A stretch of 64,000 nt of DNA from assembly GCA_945892985.1 (NCBI GenBank), contig CAMDDU010000001.1, positions 124,001 to 188,000 of the forward strand, written 5' to 3'. The translations under genes and the position numbers were made by a program. The DNA is from CAITSH01 sp945892985 (lineage in GTDB: Bacteria; Pseudomonadota; Gammaproteobacteria; Burkholderiales; SG8-39). The first letter of the stretch is position 1. Each line of letters starts with the position of its first letter. The notes beneath the pieces are model-generated. The model searched no databases. It saw nothing but the letters and a program-made list of their open reading frames with translations, and had not been told where the DNA came from. Shown here piece by piece: positions 43,686-51,700 of the stretch.

Positions 43686-45785
43686 TCAAGGCTTGGGGTT
43701 CTTCACGTCATGAATCGACATTTCATTTTGGTTTTCCATCATGTCAATGACACGGCAGTCGGCGCACATCATCAGACGCTTGAGCGCGCCTTCACCGGCA
43801 AACATCGCATGCAGCTTGAGCTTCGCCGTCATGTTCGCGACCATCTGGCGCGTTCCGAAGGGCTTGGCGCATTTGACGCAATTGAAGGGCTCGGCCTCGT
43901 TGAGAACACGCTCTTCCCTCGCCGCAGCAGTCAGCAGCAGGCGCGGCGTCAGGCTGATGGCTTTTTCAGGGCAGGTCGTTTCGCACAGCCCGCATTGCAC
44001 GCAATTGCGCTCGATGAACTTGAGCATGGGTTTGTCGCGCCCGTCGACCAGCGCCGACTCCGGGCATGCGCCTACGCATGACATGCACAGGGTGCAGGTA
44101 TCTTTGTTGACACTAACCGTACCCCAGGGTGCACCGGCAGCAAGCGCAATCTCATCTGTGGCCTTCGGGGCGTTTTTTGCGAGATGTTCGAAAATAAACT
44201 CAAGAGAACCGCGCTTCTCGTTGGCCAGGTTGAACAAGCCCGGTTTGGCGACGCCACGCGCCGGCTTAAGTTCCCACAGCGCCGTTTCCAGCGCCTTGAC
44301 CTCAAGATCGCGAAGCAGGCTGAGATGCCTGCCCTCATAACCCAGCGCGTTCAGGATGGTCTGGCCGAAGCCCATTTGCGTTTCGATTGCCCCACCATAG
44401 TGCTCGGCCTCGTCCCCCGTCGCGAACACCACAATCTGGCTCGCGCCATAGGCAATCGCCCCGAGCAGCACATCCAAGCCGACAGAAGCGACATGATGGA
44501 CTTCGAGCGGCATGACGCGCGCTGGGAGGCCTTTGCCACGACGCGCCATGCGCGCGAGCTGCTCACGTCCCTGGGCGCCACTATGCAACAGTACGCAGCC
44601 GTCCTTGCCACCGGCCTGTGCATAGGTGGTGAGCAGCTTCTTTAGTCTCGCCCCGAGCTCAGGCACCTTCGGGTAGCCGTAAGTCAATGCGCCAGACGGA
44701 CAGACCGTGGCGCAACCGCCACAACCCATGCAAAGATGCGGCTCGACCCTGATCTTGTCACCGGCCGACACGATCGCCTGGGTGGAGCAGGTGTCAATGC
44801 AATTGGTGCACCCGGTCTTGCCCGAGCGTCCGTGGGCGCACAGCTTTTCGTTGTACTGGAAATACTTCGGCTTTTCGAACTCCCCGACCAATTGCCCCAG
44901 CGTGGCGACGGCAAGAGCCTGCGCTAGCGGGTCGGCACCAGGCGCAAAATAGCCTTGTGGCAGTTGGGGCGTCTTCAGCGACGGTGTACGCGACAAGTCG
45001 AGCACAATGTCAAAGCTCTCGCTGCGACTGGTATCTTTCCTCGCAAAATCGATGGCACCGATCGCACCGCAGGCCTTGACGCAAGCGCGGTGCGACTTGC
45101 ACTTGTCCATGTCGACCTGGTAGGAAAAATCGATGGCCTGTTCGGGACAGGCGTTGATGCAGGCGTTACAGCGTGTACACGCCTCCAGGTCGATCGCATT
45201 GGCCTGTTCCCAGTGCACTTGAAAGGCACCGAGCCAGCCCCCGACAGAGGTCACCTTCCCCGACCAGACCGGATAGCCGCGCTCGCTTGGCAATTCCGCG
45301 CCGGCTTTGCCGGCACCGGTCATCAGCACGTTCACGTCGAGCTGTCCGGCCAGTTTTTCTGCCCAGGCAAGTGCGGCGGCCCCCTCGCCGATGATCAGCA
45401 GTTGTCCGCCCGACTGATACGCAACACTGGACACCGGCTCGGGTTCGGGCAGGTCTGCCATCGCCAGCAAAGCGGCAATTTTGGGCGTGGCGAACTTGCC
45501 TTCCTTAGACCAACCGGCGGCTTCGCGGATATTGATGAACTTGAGCGCGACCGGCGCACCAGCCTCGCCGGCGAGGTCATTGAACAGCGGCGCCTCCTGG
45601 GTGCAGGCGACCACGCAGCTCTCATCCTGCAACGCGGCAACGAAACTATCCGCCTCGCCGCGGCAAAGCTCGTGATGAATGCGGATGGGTTGCCCCAGTT
45701 GCAACGCTTTTTCCAGAGCCTTGGCATCTAGCGCCATGGTCTGGTTGCAATCGCATAATTTCAATGTCTTGCCGACGAGCGCCAT
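43686..45785 (-). CDS. Multi-cluster 4Fe-4S ferredoxin-type protein of the fdh operon
   Basis: About 699 residues, cytoplasmic, with no membrane helix. At least five ferredoxin-type cysteine groups are visible, among them CTRCNACINACP near residue 205, CTNCIDTC, CMGCGGCATVCP, CTLCMSCVGACP and CVQCGLCETTCP; a further CxxC pair (CVKC) and MCADCR follow near the C-terminus. The N-terminal 200 residues include a CDCN motif and a nucleotide-binding-like LLIIGEGAAALAWAEKL. Such proteins accompany formate dehydrogenases with DUF3305/3306 in betaproteobacteria; the electron partner is unknown. ATG 45785 preferred to GTG 45797; neither has a strong ribosome site. Confidence 0.85.
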   Translation of the reverse strand: MALVGKTLKLCDCNQTMALDAKALEKALQLGQPIRIHHELCRGEADSFVAALQDESCVVACTQEAPLFNDLAGEAGAPVALKFINIREAAGWSKEGKFATPKIAALLAMADLPEPEPVSSVAYQSGGQLLIIGEGAAALAWAEKLAGQLDVNVLMTGAGKAGAELPSERGYPVWSGKVTSVGGWLGAFQVHWEQANAIDLEACTRCNACINACPEQAIDFSYQVDMDKCKSHRACVKACGAIGAIDFARKDTSRSESFDIVLDLSRTPSLKTPQLPQGYFAPGADPLAQALAVATLGQLVGEFEKPKYFQYNEKLCAHGRSGKTGCTNCIDTCSTQAIVSAGDKIRVEPHLCMGCGGCATVCPSGALTYGYPKVPELGARLKKLLTTYAQAGGKDGCVLLHSGAQGREQLARMARRGKGLPARVMPLEVHHVASVGLDVLLGAIAYGASQIVVFATGDEAEHYGGAIETQMGFGQTILNALGYEGRHLSLLRDLEVKALETALWELKPARGVAKPGLFNLANEKRGSLEFIFEHLAKNAPKATDEIALAAGAPWGTVSVNKDTCTLCMSCVGACPESALVDGRDKPMLKFIERNCVQCGLCETTCPEKAISLTPRLLLTAAAREERVLNEAEPFNCVKCAKPFGTRQMVANMTAKLKLHAMFAGEGALKRLMMCADCRVIDMMENQNEMSIHDVKNPKP

Positions 45786-45801
45786 AGGGTCTGCCACTTA
45801 C

Positions 45802-45824
45802 TTAAGGGTTCAATTAAGGGTTCA
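45802..45824. repeat. Two tandem 12-base repeats upstream of the ferredoxin gene
   Basis: TTAAGGGTTCA occurs at 45802-45812 and again at 45814-45824, a 12-base period, in the spacer between the DUF3306 gene and the ferredoxin gene, close to the latter's start. Confidence 0.85.
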
Positions 45825-45880
45825 GTTGCCAATATGAAAGCCCGCGCATGGTAGCAGGGAAGCAGCCGCCGGCAAGGCGC

Positions 45881-46501
45881 CTATCCGCGCTTGGTCGCTT
45901 CCGGCTTCAGGGCGCTAGGCGCTAGTGACTGCGCCGGATCGAGCGCCATCGGTGCTATTGGTGACACGGCTGACACGGGTGACAGCGATGCAGGCGTCCC
46001 GTCGTCGGCAGGCACCGCAGCCGGCTGCGGAACCACGTCAACAATAAGCTGGTCCGGATCCGTGCCCTCCGCCTTTTTTTCCTCGAATAGAAACAGACTT
46101 TTAGACTGGTTGAGTTTGCGTAGCAGCGCCTCCGGGATGGGATCCTCTATGCTGTAATCGTCGATGTAGATATCGAGCTTGTCCATGGCCGCAAAACCAA
46201 AATGCGGATCATTGAACAGCTTTTTAAGCGCAGCGCGCTTGAGGACCTCATCGACGCCAGGTTTGAGGAACTCGTGATACTCCGACGCAATACCCCGCAA
46301 CGAATCCACCGGCGGCAAGGGGACCACCGGCGCCGCTGCCGTCGGCGCACCGGCCTCCTTGCCTGCGCTGACGGGCTGGCCATCGCTTACAGGCAGGGAA
46401 GCCTGCGCCGCCTCTGTCGCTGCAGTTTCCTGCGCGTCTTTGGCCGCGATCTTGCGGCTAGACCAGCGCGATAAAAACGGCGGTTCTTCGCGTTCTGTCA
46501 T
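45881..46501 (-). CDS. DUF3306 family protein
   Basis: A 206-residue protein of the DUF3306 family, found with DUF3305 in formate dehydrogenase clusters. N-terminal FLSRWSSRKI, an Ala/Pro-rich low-complexity middle, then the conserved ALKKLFNDPHFGFAAMDKLD and a D.YIDDYS segment. No signal peptide. Overlaps the DUF3305 stop by four bases. Function unknown. Confidence 0.88.
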   Translation of the reverse strand: MTEREEPPFLSRWSSRKIAAKDAQETAATEAAQASLPVSDGQPVSAGKEAGAPTAAAPVVPLPPVDSLRGIASEYHEFLKPGVDEVLKRAALKKLFNDPHFGFAAMDKLDIYIDDYSIEDPIPEALLRKLNQSKSLFLFEEKKAEGTDPDQLIVDVVPQPAAVPADDGTPASLSPVSAVSPIAPMALDPAQSLAPSALKPEATKRG

Positions 46502-46986
46502 ACTTTTTTCGTATCACCTCGATCACGCTTCGCCCCGAGAAACGATGGCGGACGGCTGCGCTTTTTCACCTCGGGCTTGTAATGCGTCACAACGTAAGCG
46601 GAGAGCCAGTCGTGCAGTTGCGGCGGAAGGGGCACGCCGTCCACACGCTCTTGCGCGTCCATCATGCGTGCCGCCTCGTTATAACTGAGGGTCACAGCTG
46701 AGGGTCGCGGTGGCCCGTCCTCCTGCCGCCAAACCACAAAGGCAAAAGCCTGTTCGGCGCTGATATTGAGGTAATAACCCTCCGCCTCGTCCCGATACAG
46801 CGCAATAACTAATCCGGGGTGCAACCACAATTCCTGCTTGTCGCCCGCTTTCAGGCATCGCGGTGGGGCCCCGGCCGGTTCTTCATCGGGCACCACGCCA
46901 ACGGCTTCCCATTGTTCGGATTGCCAACGGTTGTCCAGCAGGGTTTTCTGCATGACCACCGCCACAGCAAGACTTGGACGCTCCAT
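46498..46986 (-). CDS. DUF3305 family protein
   Basis: A 162-residue protein of the DUF3305 family. The conserved opening is VAVVMQKTLLDNRWQSEQWEA, followed by LWLHPGLVIALYRDEAEGYY and a FVVWR motif. Cytoplasmic by sequence. First gene of the fdh operon, divergent from moaA across about 75 bases. Confidence 0.88.
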   Translation of the reverse strand: MERPSLAVAVVMQKTLLDNRWQSEQWEAVGVVPDEEPAGAPPRCLKAGDKQELWLHPGLVIALYRDEAEGYYLNISAEQAFAFVVWRQEDGPPRPSAVTLSYNEAARMMDAQERVDGVPLPPQLHDWLSAYVVTHYKPEVKKRSRPPSFLGAKRDRGDTKKV

Positions 46987-47005
46987 CGGATGCTCTATAC
47001 TAATA

Positions 47006-47035
47006 GGGTTTGCGAATAACCCTGACTAATCAGGG
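47006..47035. promoter_or_regulatory. Two overlapping palindromes in the fdh/moaA divergent promoter region
   Basis: GGGTT-seven bases-AACCC (47006-47022) shares three bases with CCCTGA-CTAA-TCAGGG (47020-47035), a perfect 6-base inverted repeat with a 4-base loop. They lie between the start codons of the fdh operon and moaA and are candidate operators. The binding protein is not known. Confidence 0.45.
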
Positions 47036-47062
47036 GCTATACGACTTAGCATACCCCAGCGA

Positions 47063-48154
47063 ATGACCGACCGCATCATACCCATCACCGACGCACGCCG
47101 TGCCAAACCCCTGCCGCAAAGCACGGCGCCGGCTGCGAGAGTGCCTGACTCCGCCCTGTCTGACGCACGCGGACGACGCCTGCACGACCTGCGCATCTCG
47201 GTTACGGACCGCTGTAATTTTCGCTGCACCTATTGCATGCCCAAGGAAGTCTTCGACAAGGACTACGCCTACCTGCCCCATGCAGCGCTGCTGTCCTTTG
47301 AGGAAATCACGCGCATCGCGCGCGTCTTCGCCGAGCAGGGGGTGCAGAAAATCCGCCTCACCGGCGGCGAACCGCTGCTGCGCAAGAACATCGAAAAGCT
47401 GATCGAGATGCTCGCCGCGATTCCCAACATCGACCTCACGCTGACCACCAACGGCTCGCTACTGGCGAAAAAAGCCCGCTCACTCAAAAGCGCCGGTCTC
47501 AACCGCGTGACGGTCAGCCTCGACGCCATTGACGATGCCACCTTCAAGGCCATGAACGACGCCGATTATCCGGTAGCCGACGTGCTGGAGGGCATCGCCG
47601 CCGCCGCTGCCGCGGGCTTCTCGCCCATAAAGGTCAACATGGTGGTCAAGCGCGGCGCCAATGAACACGCCATCTTGCCCATGGCGCACCACTTCAAGGG
47701 CAGCGGTCACATCCTGCGGTTTATAGAATTCATGGACGTCGGTGCGAGCAACGGCTGGCGCATGGACGATGTCATACCATCGGCCGAGGTGGTGGCGATG
47801 ATCAATGCCGAGGCGCCGCTTGTGGTCGCCGATCCCAACTACAGCGGCGAAGTTGCCGAGCGCTGGCGCTACGCCGATGGCACGGGCGAGATCGGTGTGA
47901 TTTCATCAGTCACACAGGCTTTTTGCAGCACCTGCACACGCCTGCGACTATCGACCGAAGGCATGGTCTACACCTGCCTGTTTGCCACCGATGGCTATGA
48001 CCTTCGCGGCATGTTGCGTGGCGATGCCGACGACGCGGCGCTCAAAGATGCCATCAGCCGAATCTGGCGCGCCCGCAGCGACCGCTATTCGGAAATCCGC
48101 ACCGCCGACACCGTGCGCGACAGCAAAATAGAAATGAGCTACATCGGCGGATGA
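47063..48154 (+). CDS. moaA: GTP 3',8-cyclase MoaA
   Basis: Radical-SAM enzyme for the first step of molybdopterin synthesis. 363 residues. The SAM-cluster cysteines are Cys51, Cys55 and Cys58 (CNFRCTYC); the second cluster is near the C-terminus (FCSTCTRLRLSTEG plus a later Cys), and the chain ends in the required Gly-Gly (YIGG). The N-terminus is about 35 residues longer than typical. First gene of moaA-fdhD-methyltransferase-mobA-moeA. MoaC is not in the window. Confidence 0.96.
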   Translation: MTDRIIPITDARRAKPLPQSTAPAARVPDSALSDARGRRLHDLRISVTDRCNFRCTYCMPKEVFDKDYAYLPHAALLSFEEITRIARVFAEQGVQKIRLTGGEPLLRKNIEKLIEMLAAIPNIDLTLTTNGSLLAKKARSLKSAGLNRVTVSLDAIDDATFKAMNDADYPVADVLEGIAAAAAAGFSPIKVNMVVKRGANEHAILPMAHHFKGSGHILRFIEFMDVGASNGWRMDDVIPSAEVVAMINAEAPLVVADPNYSGEVAERWRYADGTGEIGVISSVTQAFCSTCTRLRLSTEGMVYTCLFATDGYDLRGMLRGDADDAALKDAISRIWRARSDRYSEIRTADTVRDSKIEMSYIGG

Positions 48155-48999
48155 CAGCCTCCCTCAAACCGGCTATCACCCGCGCCTCCCGCCCCCTCAC
48201 CTTCGAGGTCGAGGCGGAAAACGAGCGCGGCGAAACGACAACGACGCCCATCGCCGGCGAAAACCCGCTCACCCTGTATATCGACAAGCGCGAGATCGTC
48301 ACGCTGATGACGCTGGGCCAGGCACCCGAAGCCCTCGCCATAGGCTATTTGCGCAACCAGCGGCTGGTCCGCTCGATAGCCGACATTAAAGCGGTGCAGG
48401 TCGACTGGGAAACCGATTCGGTCGCGGTCACCACGCGCCAAGGCATCAAGGGTCTCGACGACAAAATGAAAAAGCGTACCGTCACGACCGGATGCGGCCA
48501 GGGCACGGTGTTTGGCGACTTGATGGAAGAAATCGACACCATCAAGCTGCGCGATGACGTGACGCTATCGGAAGAAACCCTCTACAGCCTGCTCGAAGCG
48601 GTCCGCCAGCATGAAACGATCTACAAATCGGCCGGCGCCGTGCACGGTTGCGCCCTTGCGAGCAACACCCCCGCCGGTTCTCAGATCATCAGCTTTGTCG
48701 AGGACGTCGGCCGCCACAACGCGGTGGACGCCATTGCCGGTCGCATGTGGCTCGATGGCATAGATGGGTCGGACAAGATTTTTTACACCACTGGCAGACT
48801 CACCTCCGAAATGGTGATCAAGGCGGCACAAATGCAAATTCCCTTTCTAGTTTCGCGCTCCGGACTGACGCAAATGGGCTGGAATATCGCCGCGCGCATC
48901 GGCATCACGATGCTCGGACGCGCCGTCAACAAGCATTACCTGCTGTTCACCGGCAAGCAGCGCTTCGTCAAGCCGGTTTCGCCCACCCTGCTGGCATGA
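48151..48999 (+). CDS. fdhD: Formate dehydrogenase sulfurtransferase FdhD
   Basis: Transfers sulfur from IscS to the bis-MGD cofactor, without which formate dehydrogenase is inactive. 282 residues with the FdhD landmarks SAGAVHGCALA, FVEDVGRHNAVDAIAG and TTGRLTSEMV. The cysteine loop reads TTGCGQGTVF: Cys115 is kept, but the second Cys of the usual CxxC is absent. Overlaps moaA and the next gene by four bases each. Confidence 0.94.
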   Translation: MTASLKPAITRASRPLTFEVEAENERGETTTTPIAGENPLTLYIDKREIVTLMTLGQAPEALAIGYLRNQRLVRSIADIKAVQVDWETDSVAVTTRQGIKGLDDKMKKRTVTTGCGQGTVFGDLMEEIDTIKLRDDVTLSEETLYSLLEAVRQHETIYKSAGAVHGCALASNTPAGSQIISFVEDVGRHNAVDAIAGRMWLDGIDGSDKIFYTTGRLTSEMVIKAAQMQIPFLVSRSGLTQMGWNIAARIGITMLGRAVNKHYLLFTGKQRFVKPVSPTLLA

Positions 49000-49784
49000 G
49001 CTTGATCGGAAACCTCCTGCGCAGCACGTCGGCACGCCCCGCCGCGAAGGTCGACGCCGATGCCGATGCCGCCGGCAAGGAGACCGCAGAACTGCGCCGG
49101 CTATACCTCGACATGCTGCAGCGAACCATCATCAACACCGTCTACGAAGACCCGGCGCAAACCTTTGGCACCACCTATCAGCCGGAAGTGCGTGAGATAG
49201 GCAACCGGCGCATGAGCAGCCTGCGCCGCGCCTGCGAGGACGTGATCGCCGAACGCATCCCGGGCGACTTCATCGAGACCGGCGTGTGGCGTGGCGGCGC
49301 CTGCATCCTGATGCGCGCCGTACTCAAGGCCTGGAACATCACCGACCGCTGCGTTTGGGTCGCCGACTCCTTCGAGGGTCTGCCCCCGCCCACACCGGAC
49401 AAATACCCGGCCGACCGCGGCGACAATTCCTTCGAATATCGCGAACTCGCGGTTTCAATCGAGCAGGTACGGGAGAACTTCGCCAAATACGAATTACTCG
49501 ACGCGCAGGTGCGTTTTTTGAAGGGCTGGTTCAAGGACACCCTGCCATCGGCGCCGATAGAACGCCTCGCCATACTGCGCCTGGATGGCGACCTGTACGA
49601 ATCAACCATGGATGCACTCAATGCGCTTTATCACAAGGTGTCGCCTGGTGGCTTTATCATCGTCGATGATTTCATCCTGCCCAAGTGCCGTGCCGCCATC
49701 GCCGATTTTCGCTGGGCCAGGGGCATTAGCGAAGACATCATCGACATCGACGGCGCCGGCGTGTACTGGCGCAAGCTGAAATGA
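48996..49784 (+). CDS. TylF/MycF-type O-methyltransferase family protein
   Basis: SAM-dependent methyltransferase-like protein of 262 residues, related to macrocin O-methyltransferases. Seen: IPGDFIETGVWRGGACILMR (SAM loop), VWVADSFEGLPPP, LRLDGDLYESTMDAL and GGFIIVDDF with metal-binding Asp residues. The first 30 residues are Ala/Asp-rich and nonconserved. Both ends overlap neighbours by four bases, so it is firmly inside the Mo-cofactor operon, where no methylation step is known. Substrate unknown. Confidence 0.85.
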   Translation: MSLIGNLLRSTSARPAAKVDADADAAGKETAELRRLYLDMLQRTIINTVYEDPAQTFGTTYQPEVREIGNRRMSSLRRACEDVIAERIPGDFIETGVWRGGACILMRAVLKAWNITDRCVWVADSFEGLPPPTPDKYPADRGDNSFEYRELAVSIEQVRENFAKYELLDAQVRFLKGWFKDTLPSAPIERLAILRLDGDLYESTMDALNALYHKVSPGGFIIVDDFILPKCRAAIADFRWARGISEDIIDIDGAGVYWRKLK

Positions 49785-50383
49785 TCGCGTCCGACCACCT
49801 CAACCAGATCACCGGCATGATCCTCGCCGGCGGCCAGGGTCGGCGTATGGGCGGCGTCGACAAAGGCCTCAAGAGCTTCCGCGGCAAGCGCCTCGTCGAT
49901 CACGCCTTCGAGCGACTGACACCGCAGGTGGCGGGCGTAATCATCAATGCCAACCAGAACCTGAGTGCCTACCGCGAACTCGGCGTACGTGTGGTCAGCG
50001 ACGCCATCGAAGGCTATGCCGGCCCGCTCGCGGGACTGCATGCGGGCCTGTCGGTGTCCAAGCGCCCTTACCTCGCCACGGTGCCCTGCGACTCACCCTT
50101 CCTGCCCGCCGACCTGGTCGCCCGCCTTTACAGCCATATTGATGATGCCGGTGCCGAGATCGCGGTGGCCAAAACCGGAAACCAGGCGCATCCGGTGTTC
50201 TGCCTGGTGCGGCGCGGCGTACTCAACCATCTCACCGACTTTCTCAAGGGCGGTGGCCGCAAGATCGACGCTTGGTATTCGACCCTGTTCATTGTGGAAG
50301 TCGCCTTCGACGACCAGCCGGACGCCTTCTCCAACATCAACACACTCGAAGAATTACAGGCACACGAGAAAAAGCCGGCATGA
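49781..50383 (+). CDS. mobA: Molybdenum cofactor guanylyltransferase MobA
   Basis: Adds GMP to the Mo cofactor to make MGD. 200 residues, with the nucleotide-binding LAGGQGRRMGGVDKGL near residue 15, GYAGPLAGLHAGL, and the metal-binding PCDSPFLP. Overlaps the methyltransferase stop and the moeA2 start by four bases each. Partner of MobB encoded at 28449. Confidence 0.95.
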   Translation: MIASDHLNQITGMILAGGQGRRMGGVDKGLKSFRGKRLVDHAFERLTPQVAGVIINANQNLSAYRELGVRVVSDAIEGYAGPLAGLHAGLSVSKRPYLATVPCDSPFLPADLVARLYSHIDDAGAEIAVAKTGNQAHPVFCLVRRGVLNHLTDFLKGGGRKIDAWYSTLFIVEVAFDDQPDAFSNINTLEELQAHEKKPA

Positions 50384-51645
50384 GCACGCTACAGCACCTT
50401 ATCAGCTGCATGGACGACTACGATCCAAACGCCTTGCACGTGGACAAGGCGCGCGAGGTCATCCGCTCATTTCTCGTACCGATACGCGAAGCCGAGCGCC
50501 TGCCGGTACGCCTGGCCCTGGGACGCATCCTCGCCGAGGACATTGTCTCGACCATGAACGTGCCCGCACACGACAACTCGGCCATGGATGGCTATGCCTT
50601 ACGCCACGCCGATCTCGCCGGCGACGGCCCGACAACGCTCAAGGTCATAGGAACCGCATTCGCCGGCAAGGCGTTTGGCGGCGCGCCGGCAAAGGGTGAA
50701 TGCGTGCGTGTCATGACCGGTGCCGTCATGCCCGCCGGTTGCGACACCGTGGTGATCCAGGAAGTCGTCAAGGCCGAGGGCGATATCGCGCTGATTCCGC
50801 CCGGCCAGAAACAGGGCCAGAACCGCCGCTTTGCCGGTGAAGACCTCACCCTGGGAAATGTCGTACTCAAATCCGGCCAAGCGATACGCCCGGCCGAGCT
50901 CGGACTCATCGCCTCGCTGGGCATAGGCGAAGTCACGGTACGCCGTCGCCTGCGCGTAGCGTTTTTTTCCACCGGCGACGAACTCGTCTCGGTCGGCACG
51001 CCGCTAAAGGAAGGCCAGGTCTACGACAGTAATCGCTACACGCTGTGGGGCATGCTGGCACGGTTGGACATCGAAATAATCGACCTCGGTGTGGTGCCCG
51101 ATGATCCGCACAGTCTCGAGTACGCATTCAATAACGCCGCCGCCAAAGCCGACGTTGTCATCACCTCCGGCGGCGTTTCTGTGGGCGAAGCCGACTTCAC
51201 GCGCAAGCTGCTTGGCGAGAAGGGCGAAGTGCTGTTTTGGAAAATCGCCATGAAACCGGGGCGCCCGATGGCCTTTGGCAAGATAGGCAAAGCGCATTTT
51301 TTCGGTCTGCCGGGCAATCCGGTTGCGGTGATGGTGACCTTTCACCAGTTCGTGCGCGATGCCCTGCTTCGCATAGCCGGACGCACCGACGACACCACCC
51401 TGCCCCTGCTCAAAATGTCCTGCACGAGCGCCATCAAGAAATCCCCCGGTCGTACCGAATATGTTCGCGGACGCATGACGCAAAGCACATCCGGTGACTG
51501 GCAGGTGGCCATTACCGGTTCGCAGGGTTCGGGCGTGCTGCGCTCCATGTCCGAGGCCAACTGTTTCATCGTCCTCGGCCACGAGCAATCCGGCATAAAG
51601 CCCGGCGATCTTGTCAGCGTCCAGGTGTTTGACGGCCTGAGCTGA
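50380..51645 (+). CDS. moeA: Molybdopterin molybdenumtransferase MoeA (second copy)
   Basis: Second MoeA, 421 residues from the ATG that overlaps the mobA stop. Landmarks: HDNSAMDGYALR, MTGAVMPAGCDTVV, ITSGGVSVGEADFTRK and GLPGNPVAVMVTF. It has a different N-terminus from the copy at 27247 and a longer middle region. Being in the operon with fdhD and mobA, it probably loads the metal into the formate dehydrogenase cofactor. Confidence 0.95.
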   Translation: MSTLQHLISCMDDYDPNALHVDKAREVIRSFLVPIREAERLPVRLALGRILAEDIVSTMNVPAHDNSAMDGYALRHADLAGDGPTTLKVIGTAFAGKAFGGAPAKGECVRVMTGAVMPAGCDTVVIQEVVKAEGDIALIPPGQKQGQNRRFAGEDLTLGNVVLKSGQAIRPAELGLIASLGIGEVTVRRRLRVAFFSTGDELVSVGTPLKEGQVYDSNRYTLWGMLARLDIEIIDLGVVPDDPHSLEYAFNNAAAKADVVITSGGVSVGEADFTRKLLGEKGEVLFWKIAMKPGRPMAFGKIGKAHFFGLPGNPVAVMVTFHQFVRDALLRIAGRTDDTTLPLLKMSCTSAIKKSPGRTEYVRGRMTQSTSGDWQVAITGSQGSGVLRSMSEANCFIVLGHEQSGIKPGDLVSVQVFDGLS

Positions 51646-51655
51646 TAAGAGTCAC

Positions 51656-51690
51656 CCGGAAACCCTTTACTGGCGAGGCTTTCCAGCCAC
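51656..51690. repeat. Short dispersed repeat (CCGGAAAC...TGGCGAGG family)
   Basis: CCCGGAAACCCTTTACTGGC continuing GAGGCTTTCCAGCC, between the convergent moeA2 and rmuC genes. It closely resembles 20582-20616 (GCCGGAAACGCCCTATTGGC...) and, over its first part, 20374-20395. Function unknown. Confidence 0.55.
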
Positions 51691-51700
51691 CCATACCCGT

